A stretch of 44,702 nucleotides of DNA from Lachnospiraceae bacterium AC3007 (GTDB taxonomy: Bacteria; Bacillota; Clostridia; Lachnospirales; Lachnospiraceae), in assembly GCA_000621405.1 (NCBI GenBank), contig JHYK01000022.1, positions 1-44,702 of the forward strand. Direction: 5' to 3'. Positions 30,339 to 38,563 of this stretch are shown piece by piece. The notes beneath the pieces were generated by a model. The model did no database searches and was not told the DNA's origin. It was given only the letters and a program-made list of their open reading frames with translations. Position 1 is the first letter of the stretch; every line of letters starts with the position of its first letter. A program made the translations under genes and the position numbers.

Positions 30339-31529
30339 TCAAACCGTAAGATCAACTGTCGAGGTGTCCGAGAAATAATTCATGGTGGATACGATCTCAC
30401 CGCCGCGATAGTATATCCTCGGAACTCTTTTTGTAAAGCAGGACACTATCTCATAGTTAAATCCGCCATACATATTGGCGAGACTCTCAACCGTGATCTC
30501 CTCATCGCCATCACGTCCAATAAGGGTAACCTCGTCATAATCGCATGCTTCGGGGATGTTTGTGATGTCCACCATCACCTGATCCATGCATATGCGTCCC
30601 GCTATCGGAGCTCTCTTGCCTCTTATAAGCACATATCCTCTGTTGGACAGGCCTCTGGGATAGCCGTCTCCGTAACCTGCCGGGATCGTAGCTATCCTTG
30701 ATTCCCTGCGGGATCTCCATGATCCGCCGTATCCGACCTCGTATCCGGGCGGAACTTCCTTAATATAAACTATATGGGATTTAAGGGCAAGTGCGGGACG
30801 GAGCTCTATGTCCTTCTTTACATCCCTCGAAGGCCAGAGTCCGTACAGGGTGATGCCGGCTCTCACCATATCCATATTTGCTTCGCGTATCTCCACTATT
30901 CCGGCTGAATTGGAAGCATGCTTCAGCCAGAAATCAACACCTGCGCCGTGAAGTAGCTCGACATAGTCATTGAATTTCTTTATCTGCTCATAGGTCGGGA
31001 TCTTATCCCGCTGATCGGCCTTTGAAAAATGAGTGAATACTCCTTCCAGAACGAGGTTCGGAAGAGAAGCTATAGTCTTTACGAGCTCTACGCTGGACTC
31101 ATCGGCATTTACTCCTATGCGCCCCATGCCGGTCTCCACCGCAAGATGACAATATACTCTTCTGCCCTGTCTTACGGCCTCCTCGGAAAGCTCTCGTGCC
31201 ATGTCCTCCTTGAACACAACGGGCCTTATATCATTGGCGATGATATCCTCATAACTCTCGCTGAAGGTATAGCCCAGCACTAGTATCGGCTTTTCTATGC
31301 CGTTGTTCCTTAAGATCATCGCCTCTTCATCCGTGGCTACGGCATATCCCCAGAGATAATCAATATCCTCAAGCTCTCTGGCTACGGCTACGGCGCCGTG
31401 TCCGTAAGCATCCGTCTTGATGACTGCGAGCATCTTCGTGCCCTGCTTGATGTGACGGTGCATGCTCTCAAGATTGAACCTTATGGCATCCAGATCGATC
31501 TGCAGATATAAGCGTTTGTTTTCTTTCAT
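30339..31529 (-). CDS. alr: Alanine racemase
   Basis: A 396-aa PLP enzyme making D-alanine for peptidoglycan. The PLP lysine is K38 in MLAVIKTDAYGHGA; the opposing catalytic Tyr is in GYEVGYGGSWRSRRESRIAT. AVETGMGRIG, HASNSAGI, PAGYGDGYPR and GRICMDQVMVDIT are the other family blocks. ATG 31529 is preferred over the ATG two codons earlier because GGAA is then six bases away. It follows nnrDE closely. Length is normal. Confidence 0.95.
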   Translation of the reverse strand: MKENKRLYLQIDLDAIRFNLESMHRHIKQGTKMLAVIKTDAYGHGAVAVARELEDIDYLWGYAVATDEEAMILRNNGIEKPILVLGYTFSESYEDIIANDIRPVVFKEDMARELSEEAVRQGRRVYCHLAVETGMGRIGVNADESSVELVKTIASLPNLVLEGVFTHFSKADQRDKIPTYEQIKKFNDYVELLHGAGVDFWLKHASNSAGIVEIREANMDMVRAGITLYGLWPSRDVKKDIELRPALALKSHIVYIKEVPPGYEVGYGGSWRSRRESRIATIPAGYGDGYPRGLSNRGYVLIRGKRAPIAGRICMDQVMVDITNIPEACDYDEVTLIGRDGDEEITVESLANMYGGFNYEIVSCFTKRVPRIYYRGGEIVSTMNYFSDTSTVDLTV

Positions 31530-31538
31530 GGTCATTTC

Positions 31539-33023
31539 CTATCTGATGTGTTTTATTATATCCCCGGCAAGCATGTGGTCGGCTCCGAGTTCGTGGCAGG
31601 CGTCATCTCCGGCTCTGCCATGCAGAGCGCATCCGATCGCAGCAGCCATGAAGCTGTCCGGGATCCTTCCGCGGATCGACGCAATCATGCCGGTCAGGAC
31701 ATCGCCGGATCCGGCTGTGGCCATACCGTTATTGCCGTTTGTATTAATGATCACCTCTCCCTTCGGAGAAGCGATGATGGTGCGGGCATCCTTGAGCACA
31801 GTGATGACGCCGTAAGACTTTGAAAAATCTATGGCTGTGGACATCAGATGAGCAGATATCTCTTCCACGGATATCCCGGTAAGGCGGGCCATCTCCCCAA
31901 GATGCGGTGTGACGATTATGTCTGCGGAAGCATCCGCCAGGATATCAGCATTGGAAGATATGATATTCAGAGCATCGGCATCGACAACTACGGGCACATC
32001 GGAATTCTTTATCACAAAGCTTAAGATATCCCGGGCCAGCGGCGAATCCGAAAGCCCCGGTCCTATAGCTATCGCATCACACCAGTCTATAGCCTGAAGA
32101 AGGCCTTTTTCATCTATCTTTTTATCATAAGTAGAGACAATAGCCTCAGGAAGAGCCGTCTGGACTATCTGCCTGTTGCTCTCATCCGTGCAGATCTGAA
32201 CCATGCCCGATCCTGACCTCATCGAGGCTTCGGCACAGAGCACTGCTGCGCCTGCCATCCCCTTCGATCCGGCTACGACAAGTATCTTGCCGTACGAGCC
32301 CTTATTTGTATACGGGCGTCTCGGCGGCATCGAGATCTCATCATCATGGAATATATGTATGTCAGCATCCTGCTCCATTGCTGCAGAAGGTATGCCTATA
32401 TCCTTCAGGGTGACTTCTCCCGAATACATGGCTCCCGGGAACAGCAGATGTCCGACCTTGAATGATGCAAAGGCCACTGTCCTGTCAGCCTGTACGGTGC
32501 TGCCTTCCTGTATCTGCCCTGTTGATGAATCTATTCCCGTAGCGATATCAAGAGAAAGTATATATGCTCCAAGCGAATGAGCGTTATTGATATAATCCAC
32601 CGCTTCCCTGTATACGCCTTCGATCTTTCTGTTCAGTGATATCCCGAACAGCGCGTCCACCACGACATCATAGACTTCATCGGGCGCGGTATCTCTTATC
32701 ACCGTATCCGGATAGATCCTGCGAAGGATCTCAAGCTGCTGCCTTAAGCCGTCGCTGAAGCTGTCGTCTTTGCCGGGAAGGTACACATCAGGATATATAT
32801 CCCTCTCCGAAAGGATACGCGCGAGCGCCACTCCGTCGCCTCCGTTATTGCCGGGGCCGCAGACTATCAGCACACTTATCGAAGAAGGATCACGTACCTC
32901 TTCTATGACCTGATAAGCAGCAAGAGCCGCCCGCTCCATGAGCACCGCCTGCGGGATCCCAAGCTCTTCTATAGTCTGCCTGTCGGCTTCCTGCATCTTT
33001 TTCGCGGTAAGTATAGGTATCAT
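31539..33023 (-). CDS. nnrDE: Bifunctional NAD(P)H-hydrate epimerase / dehydratase
   Basis: A 494-aa repair enzyme that restores damaged hydrated NAD(P)H. Residues 1-215 are the YjeF_N epimerase domain (VLIVCGPGNNGGDGVALARI, VDALFGISLNRKIEG, LSLDIATGIDSSTG). Residues 225-494 are the ADP-dependent dehydratase of the ribokinase-like fold (GKILVVAGSKGMAGAAVLCA, AIGPGLSDSP, VVVDADALNII, VTPHLGEMARLTG and NGNNGMATAGSGDVLTGMIA). The ATG at 33023 overlaps the upstream stop (ATGA) and has GGAGGTG ahead. The two-domain fusion is standard in bacteria. Confidence 0.95.
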   Translation of the reverse strand: MIPILTAKKMQEADRQTIEELGIPQAVLMERAALAAYQVIEEVRDPSSISVLIVCGPGNNGGDGVALARILSERDIYPDVYLPGKDDSFSDGLRQQLEILRRIYPDTVIRDTAPDEVYDVVVDALFGISLNRKIEGVYREAVDYINNAHSLGAYILSLDIATGIDSSTGQIQEGSTVQADRTVAFASFKVGHLLFPGAMYSGEVTLKDIGIPSAAMEQDADIHIFHDDEISMPPRRPYTNKGSYGKILVVAGSKGMAGAAVLCAEASMRSGSGMVQICTDESNRQIVQTALPEAIVSTYDKKIDEKGLLQAIDWCDAIAIGPGLSDSPLARDILSFVIKNSDVPVVVDADALNIISSNADILADASADIIVTPHLGEMARLTGISVEEISAHLMSTAIDFSKSYGVITVLKDARTIIASPKGEVIINTNGNNGMATAGSGDVLTGMIASIRGRIPDSFMAAAIGCALHGRAGDDACHELGADHMLAGDIIKHIR

Positions 33024-33721
33024 GATTCACCTCCGGCCATTCGAGCCTCTGCCCTTTCCTTTGCCTCGTCAGCACGCTTCTTTTCGGCTTTTGCCTCAGC
33101 CGCCTCCATGAGCTGCCTTTTCTTTTCCTCCACATCATATTTGATGTCAAAGATATTGATGACGTCAGATCCGAAGATATCGTTCATGTAGCTGTAGAGT
33201 TCGACATTCTTCACTTCCATCTGCTGCTTTTTTATGATATTGCGCTTGAGCTCCATCCTCATGGACTTGATCCAGGCGCTTATGTCTTCTATATCTTCGG
33301 TATTTGACAGGAATTCGTCGTAGCAGATCTCCATGGACATCAGCATCAGCTTGAAGTTTTCCTCATCCAGCTGTCTCGGGATATCGAGCATCTGATCGTC
33401 ATAGTTGGATATCCTTGCATTCACCTGATCGATCATCTTCTTACTCTCGTTGATCTTCTTCTGATGGGAAGAATCCATGGGCTGTCCCTCTTCGGGCATG
33501 TTGGCAACTATCTCGTTCATGAGATTGTTCTTTATCTTCTTCAGATCCTTCACCTCATTGGTGATGCGTCCCTGCTCTTTTAAAAGGTCATTAATACGAC
33601 CCTCAAGCTTCTTCATCTCAGGGGTCATATTCTTCTCGAAAAGTCTGTACCACTTATTATCGAGAGTCAGTATTGGGATCTTCTTGCCCTTAAGGACTGT
33701 CTGAAATTCATCCTTTGCCAT
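33020..33721 (-). CDS. Coiled-coil protein, conserved hypothetical
   Basis: A 233-aa helical protein of unknown function. It starts with a short globular segment (FQTVLKGKKIPILTLDNKWY) and then has two long coiled-coil stretches: about 35-105 (KLEGRINDLLKEQGRITNEV and following) and 190-233 (EEKKRQLMEAAEAKAEKKRA, then DEAKERAEARMAGG). No signal peptide or membrane segment is present. It is the first gene of the long minus-strand run, driven by a consensus promoter at 33770-33798, and overlaps nnrDE by four bases. I do not recognise the family. Confidence 0.75.
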   Translation of the reverse strand: MAKDEFQTVLKGKKIPILTLDNKWYRLFEKNMTPEMKKLEGRINDLLKEQGRITNEVKDLKKIKNNLMNEIVANMPEEGQPMDSSHQKKINESKKMIDQVNARISNYDDQMLDIPRQLDEENFKLMLMSMEICYDEFLSNTEDIEDISAWIKSMRMELKRNIIKKQQMEVKNVELYSYMNDIFGSDVINIFDIKYDVEEKKRQLMEAAEAKAEKKRADEAKERAEARMAGGES

Positions 33722-33769
33722 GTGTGTATAGTATTATCGGTATTTTGACGTCCGGGTAATCTATTTGAT

Positions 33770-33798
33770 ATTATAATTTTTCATATAATCAGTGTCAA
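33770..33798 (-). promoter_or_regulatory. Consensus sigma-A promoter of the minus-strand run
   Basis: Perfect TTGACA (33793-33798), 17-bp spacer, perfect TATAAT (33770-33775) on the minus strand, with a leader of about 40 nt. The -35 lies only eight bases from the ATG of the divergent ABC-F gene. TTGACG (33745-33750) and TATAAT (33772-33777 and 33784-33789) on the plus strand show the two promoters interlock. Confidence 0.85.
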
Positions 33799-33805
33799 AA
33801 ACATT

Positions 33806-35713
33806 ATGCTATTACAGGTTTCAGCGATAAAAAAATCATATAACGGCGAGGAGATACTCAAAGACTGCTCTTTTCATATAGAGGAGAATGAAAAGTGCGC
33901 CCTTGTGGGTGCAAACGGAACCGGAAAAAGCACTCTTCTTAAGATAATCGCCCATGTCACAGAGCCCGACTCCGGAAGCGTCACAATGAAGAGCGGCGAA
34001 GAGATCGGCTATCTTGCCCAGCAGGAGGCAGTTAATTCCGAAAATACGATCTACGATGAGCTGATGGAAGCAAAGCGGCCCCTGCTCGATGAAGAAGAGC
34101 AGATCAGAACCCTTGAAAAAAGGATGAAGGATCTTACGGGTGAAGAGCTGGAGCTGGCCATGGAAAGATATTCCGCTCTTACCCATCACTTTGAGATAAA
34201 TAACGGCTTTGCCATACAGTCGGAGGTCACAGGTGTATTGAAGGGACTGGGATTTGCCGAGGAAGAATTCGACAAAGTGATCTCCACTCTCTCCGGAGGC
34301 CAGAAGACAAGGGTCGCTCTTGCGAAGCTCCTTCTGACTCACCCGTCTTTGATAATGCTTGACGAACCGACAAACCATCTCGATATGCTGTCCATTGAAT
34401 GGCTGGAAGGTTTTCTCTCTTCCTACAAGGGCGCTGTGCTTGTCGTAGCCCACGACAGATACTTCCTGGACAGGATAGCCACTAAGGTCATAGATATCGA
34501 AAACGGGGAATCACATACATATTCCGGCAATTACACGGCTTTTTCCGAAAAGAAAAAAGCTCTGCGTGAAGCTGCTCTGAGGGCATATATGAATCAGCAG
34601 GCAGAGATAACGCATCAGGAAAAAGTAATAGAAAAGCTGAAATCATATAACCGCGAGAAATCGATCAAACGCGCCGAATCAAGAGAAAAGCTTCTGGATC
34701 ACATAGAACGCCTCGACAAGCCCAAAGATATAAATGATGCAATGAAGCTTAAGATCACTCCTTCCATAAGATCTGGAAAGGATGTCCTTGCAGTAACCTC
34801 TCTTACAAAAGCCTATTCGGATTCTGCTCTTTTTTCCGATGTGTCTTTTTCTGTTACCAGAGGCGAGCGTGTCGCGGTGATAGGTAATAACGGAACAGGA
34901 AAGACCACCCTCTTAAAGATCCTTACCGGTCTGACCGAAGCCGACTCGGGAAGCTTCATGCTGGGCACCAACGTCAAGATAGGATACTACGATCAGGAGC
35001 ATCAGGTGCTTCATCCCGAAAAGACTCTTTTTCAGGAGATGTCTGATGACTTTCCGGATATGGATAATACCAGGATCAGAAATACTCTAGCTGCCTTCCT
35101 GTTTTACGGAGATGATGTCTTCAAGCAGGTGAAGGCTCTGTCCGGAGGAGAAAGAGGCCGGCTCTCTCTTGCGAAGCTCATGCTCTCGAAAGCCAACTTC
35201 CTTATCCTCGACGAGCCTACAAACCACCTCGACACCACTTCAAAGGAGATACTCGAAAATGCCCTCAACGAATATGAAGGCACACTGCTGTATGTATCTC
35301 ACGACAGATATTTTATCAATCAGACGGCGACCAGGATACTCGTACTTTCCAACGGAACCTTCACAAGCTATCCGGGAAACTATGACTATTATCTTGAAAA
35401 GAAGGATAATGCCGATGCTTCAAAAGACGAACCATCCGCATCCGTTCAGACTGAAAGCGACAATAAGCTCTCCTGGCAGGAGCAGAAGGCACGCGACGCA
35501 GCAAAGCGCAAGACAGAGAACAGGATAAAGAAGATCGAAGCCGAGATAGCTGAGCTTGAGAGCAGGAATACCGAGATAGAAGCTCTCATGTCCGATCCCG
35601 ATATAGCGACAGACGCTGAAAAGCTCACCGGGCTTTCAGCGGAAGCCGGTGAGCTGAATTCCAGACTCGAAGCCCTGTATGACGAATGGGCAAAGCTTAG
35701 CGAGTACGCTTAG
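33806..35713 (+). CDS. ABC-F family ATPase
   Basis: A 635-aa soluble protein with two ABC domains and no membrane part. The first has Walker A GANGTGKST, signature TLSGGQKTRVALAKLL and Walker B LIMLDEPTNHLD; the second has GNNGTGKTT, ALSGGERGRLSLAKLM and LILDEPTNHLD. The linker (residues 240-320) is Lys/Glu-rich and the last 80 residues are a coiled coil (KTENRIKKIEAEIAELESRN) like that of Uup/YdiF. ABC-F proteins act on the ribosomal E site, in translation control or antibiotic protection; which one cannot be decided here. No Shine-Dalgarno precedes ATG 33806. Its stop lies inside a 13-bp tandem repeat. Confidence 0.93.
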   Translation: MLLQVSAIKKSYNGEEILKDCSFHIEENEKCALVGANGTGKSTLLKIIAHVTEPDSGSVTMKSGEEIGYLAQQEAVNSENTIYDELMEAKRPLLDEEEQIRTLEKRMKDLTGEELELAMERYSALTHHFEINNGFAIQSEVTGVLKGLGFAEEEFDKVISTLSGGQKTRVALAKLLLTHPSLIMLDEPTNHLDMLSIEWLEGFLSSYKGAVLVVAHDRYFLDRIATKVIDIENGESHTYSGNYTAFSEKKKALREAALRAYMNQQAEITHQEKVIEKLKSYNREKSIKRAESREKLLDHIERLDKPKDINDAMKLKITPSIRSGKDVLAVTSLTKAYSDSALFSDVSFSVTRGERVAVIGNNGTGKTTLLKILTGLTEADSGSFMLGTNVKIGYYDQEHQVLHPEKTLFQEMSDDFPDMDNTRIRNTLAAFLFYGDDVFKQVKALSGGERGRLSLAKLMLSKANFLILDEPTNHLDTTSKEILENALNEYEGTLLYVSHDRYFINQTATRILVLSNGTFTSYPGNYDYYLEKKDNADASKDEPSASVQTESDNKLSWQEQKARDAAKRKTENRIKKIEAEIAELESRNTEIEALMSDPDIATDAEKLTGLSAEAGELNSRLEALYDEWAKLSEYA

Positions 35714-35765
35714 CGAGTACGCTTAGCGAGTTCGCTTAGCGAATACGCTTAGCGAATAAGCTTAG
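35695..35765. repeat. 13-bp tandem repeat across the ends of two converging genes
   Basis: Five and a half copies of a GCTTAGCGAGTAC-like unit start at 35695, 35708, 35721, 35734 and 35747. The last copies drift to GCTTAGCGAATAC/A. The array includes the ABC-F stop codon (35711-35713) and the icd stop codon (35762-35764). Each unit contains the dyad CGC TTA GCG at its junction. Confidence 0.9.
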
Positions 35766-36970
35766 AGCATATTTTTAAGGTTGTCGGCGATCTTTTTGAT
35801 GAATTCCTCTGTATTGCAGACATGGATGTCCGACATAGTCGTAAGATTCACGAGATCCTTGGTCATATATCCCGACTCTATCGTAGATAATGTAGCCTTC
35901 TCAAGCTTATCGGCGTAGTCGCAAAGCGCGGGCAGCTGATCCAGCTCTCCCCTCTTTCTGAAAGCTCCGGACCAGGCAAATATCGTAGCCACGGGATTCG
36001 TGGACGTCTCCTCGCCCTTAAGATGCTTATAATAATGTCTCTGCACTGTTCCATGCGCAGCTTCATATTCATATACGCCCTTGGGAGACACAAGAACAGA
36101 TGTCATAAGAGCCAGCGATCCGCAGGCGGAGCTTACCATATCGCTCATCACGTCTCCGTCATAATTCTTGCATGCCCATATGAAGCCGCCCTCGGACTTC
36201 ATGACACGGGCCACAGCATCATCTATAAGAGTATAGAAATAAGTGATGCCTGCTTTTTCAAATCTTGTCTTATATTCACTGTCATACATATTCTGGAAGA
36301 TATCACGGAACTCGCCGTCATACTTTTTGGAGATGGTATCCTTTGAGGCAAACCAGAGATCCTGCTTTGTATCAAGAGCATATTCAAAGCATGTATGAGC
36401 AAAAGAAGCTATCGATGCATCCACATTATACTGAGCCTGGAGAACACCGGGACCTTCAAATTCAAAGACTGTCTTTCTTGTCTCATTGCCGGCGGCATCG
36501 GTAAATACAAGCTCTGCCTTGCCAGCGCCTTCTACCCTGATCTCGGAATTCTTGTACACGTCACCATATGCGTGACGCGCAAGGGTGATCGGCTTCTTCC
36601 AGGTACGTACATTGGGCTCTATGCCTTTAACAGATATGGGGGCCCGGAATACAGTGCCGTCAAGTATCGCCCTTATTGTTCCGTTAGGACTCTTGTACAT
36701 TTTCTTAAGGTTGTACTCTTCCACCCTCTTCTGATTGGGAGTGATGGTAGCGCACTTAACAGCAACTCCGTATTTAAGAGTAGCCTCAGCGGAATCGACA
36801 GTAACCTGATCGTCGGTCTCATCCCTGTGCTCGATCCCGAGATCATAATACTCTGTCTTTAATTCTACGAAAGGCTCGATAAGGTCATCCTTAATATACT
36901 TCCAGAGGATCCTGGTCATCTCATCCCCGTCCATCTCGACTAAGGGTGTTGTCATCTTGATCTTTTCCAT
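35762..36970 (-). CDS. icd: NADP-dependent isocitrate dehydrogenase, eukaryote-type
   Basis: A 402-aa dimeric-type (subfamily II) enzyme converting isocitrate to 2-oxoglutarate with NADPH formation. The start [20 protein letters not shown], substrate Ser/Asn/Arg block [20 protein letters not shown] and [16 protein letters not shown] are those of the eukaryotic-like class, with metal Asp in [20 protein letters not shown] and NADP block [23 protein letters not shown] 36970 has AAGGAG eight bases upstream. Promoter at 37005-37033. It complements the citrate synthase at 8768-10147. Confidence 0.95.
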   Translation of the reverse strand: MEKIKMTTPLVEMDGDEMTRILWKYIKDDLIEPFVELKTEYYDLGIEHRDETDDQVTVDSAEATLKYGVAVKCATITPNQKRVEEYNLKKMYKSPNGTIRAILDGTVFRAPISVKGIEPNVRTWKKPITLARHAYGDVYKNSEIRVEGAGKAELVFTDAAGNETRKTVFEFEGPGVLQAQYNVDASIASFAHTCFEYALDTKQDLWFASKDTISKKYDGEFRDIFQNMYDSEYKTRFEKAGITYFYTLIDDAVARVMKSEGGFIWACKNYDGDVMSDMVSSACGSLALMTSVLVSPKGVYEYEAAHGTVQRHYYKHLKGEETSTNPVATIFAWSGAFRKRGELDQLPALCDYADKLEKATLSTIESGYMTKDLVNLTTMSDIHVCNTEEFIKKIADNLKNML

Positions 36971-37004
36971 TAAAAAGCTCCTTATATTCTGTATTGACTC
37001 AGAG

Positions 37005-37033
37005 ATTATCCTATCTTTTATTTGCCCCGTCAA
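37005..37033 (-). promoter_or_regulatory. Promoter of icd with a duplicated -35 block
   Basis: On the minus strand TTGACG (37028-37033), 17-bp spacer, GATAAT (37005-37010). A second CCCCTTGACGG block lies 14 bp further upstream (37042-37047 for the hexamer), and CCGATGTC occurs twice beyond it, so this upstream region is built of short duplications. Confidence 0.7.
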
Positions 37034-37110
37034 GGGGCTGCCGTCAAGGGGCCGATGTCAGGACTCCGATGTCCGGGCGACACCCTCAGGGCTTCGAACG
37101 ACGCATTTCT

Positions 37111-38553
37111 TTACCAGTCGTCAGGCAGATTCACCTTGAGTCCGCCCTTGCCTGTATATGTGCCGCCGTAATATCCGCCCTTATACGGCCCAGACAGCTT
37201 TTCGGTCAGTTTTTTTCTGTATTCCGCGAGCTGCTCGGATATGGTCGGCGTAGTATCGTAATAATTATAATTAATCACCCTGTTCACACCTGACGGCACA
37301 GAGCTTGAAGTGCTTGTTACTGCGCTCGATGAAGAAGAGCTTGTGCCTGAGCCTGCAGACGAAGACGAACTCGTACCGGATCCTGCAGATGATGAAGACG
37401 AACTCGTACCGGATCCCGCAGATGATGAAGACGAACTCGTACCGGATCCTGCAGATGATGAAGACGAAGATGAACTCGTCTGTGAACCACTGCCTGATGA
37501 GCTCGATGAACTTGACGATGAGTCGTTGCCGGATGACGAATCGTCGCCCGAGGCCGTATCACTGCTGTTTGATGAACCCTGCGAGTCAACGACACCGAAA
37601 TTATTACCGGGGTGAGTATTGGATGTAATATGAGAGTTGGCCGCGACCTGTCTTCCCCGTTCGATCTCCGACAGATCCTGTATGGAAGGATCGCTCTTTT
37701 TAGTGACAGTGTTGCCATCCTCATGAGCAGCGGCTTCCTGCCTCATAAGCTCCGCTTCCTTGTCCTCATCCTGGACTGTGCATCTTTCATTAAATGTGGC
37801 AAGAAGATTGGTGCCCGGCACGGTCTCGACTTCTGCGGCATTCAAAAATGCACTGTCATCAACCGCGATCTTCTTTTCTTCTGCATATATATACTGCAGG
37901 TTCTTACAGTCCCGGAATGCGCATTGCTCTATGCGCTGCACCGACTCCGGAAGATATACGTATTTTAGAGCCGAGCAATAGGCAAAGTCATACGGCGATA
38001 TGGTCTCGACCCTCGGCGATACATAGACCTTCTCAAGATTCTTCGAGCCCCAGAAAGCATAATTATCAATATATTTCACCTGATCCGGCATGTCGTAGAA
38101 ATGGTAATCCTTGCCTGGAAGATAGGAAATGAGGCGTGTTCCCGAAGGATCATACAATGCACCTGAGAGATAATAAAAATTATAGTTCCCTCTGGGGAAA
38201 TCAAGATCCGAAAGAGATGTGTCTCCGGCAAATACCCCGGGATCTATGTTCTTGACAGTAGAGGGGATCGATACATAACTAAGCTTGGGACACATTGCAA
38301 AAGCAGACTCTCCTATGCTCCTCACGCCCTCCGATATGACTACGGACTCAAGATTCGTGCAGCCGTAATATGCCCTGTCTCCTATGGATGTGACATCACC
38401 GTCTATCACAAGTTCGGTGATGTCCTTGTCATTCATATATTTTTCACGGGCTATGGTCTTCCCTTCGACATATGTCGTCGGCATCACAAAAAGCGCCACC
38501 ATGGTGACGCTTAATGCTATAGCTATTTTCCTGATATGACTCCTATGATTCAT
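37111..38553 (-). CDS. Secreted BspA-like leucine-rich repeat protein with Ser-rich linker
   Basis: A 480-aa exported protein. A signal peptide (IRKIAIALSVTMVALFVMPT) is followed by about seven BspA-type repeats of 22-23 residues at 45-255, with the pattern CTNLESVVISEGVRSIGESA. A region rich in Ser, Asp and Gly (about 318-421) includes three 33-bp DNA repeats coding 11 residues each. The C-terminal 60 residues (VINYNYYD, then YRKKLTEKLSGPYKGGYYGG) contain no anchor. It starts ten bases after the stop of the giant LRR gene, without a clear ribosome site, so it is probably co-translated from that transcript. Likely role: surface or host/substrate contact; inferred from family. Confidence 0.85.
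   Translation of the reverse strand: MNHRSHIRKIAIALSVTMVALFVMPTTYVEGKTIAREKYMNDKDITELVIDGDVTSIGDRAYYGCTNLESVVISEGVRSIGESAFAMCPKLSYVSIPSTVKNIDPGVFAGDTSLSDLDFPRGNYNFYYLSGALYDPSGTRLISYLPGKDYHFYDMPDQVKYIDNYAFWGSKNLEKVYVSPRVETISPYDFAYCSALKYVYLPESVQRIEQCAFRDCKNLQYIYAEEKKIAVDDSAFLNAAEVETVPGTNLLATFNERCTVQDEDKEAELMRQEAAAHEDGNTVTKKSDPSIQDLSEIERGRQVAANSHITSNTHPGNNFGVVDSQGSSNSSDTASGDDSSSGNDSSSSSSSSSGSGSQTSSSSSSSSAGSGTSSSSSSAGSGTSSSSSSAGSGTSSSSSAGSGTSSSSSSAVTSTSSSVPSGVNRVINYNYYDTTPTISEQLAEYRKKLTEKLSGPYKGGYYGGTYTGKGGLKVNLPDDW
37361..37459 (-). repeat. Three 33-bp tandem repeats coding the Ser linker
   Basis: Units at 37361-37393, 37394-37426 and 37427-37459 differ by one base; each codes an 11-residue Ser/Ala/Gly/Thr unit. 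A diverged copy precedes at 37328-37360. Copy-number change would lengthen the linker in frame. Confidence 0.85.
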
Positions 38554-38563
38554 TACAAAATGC

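Noticed and set aside
37310-37615. Acidic open frame on the plus strand opposite the LRR Ser linker
   Set aside because: It is the antisense image of Ser codon repeats on the minus strand; no ribosome site and repeat-derived composition.
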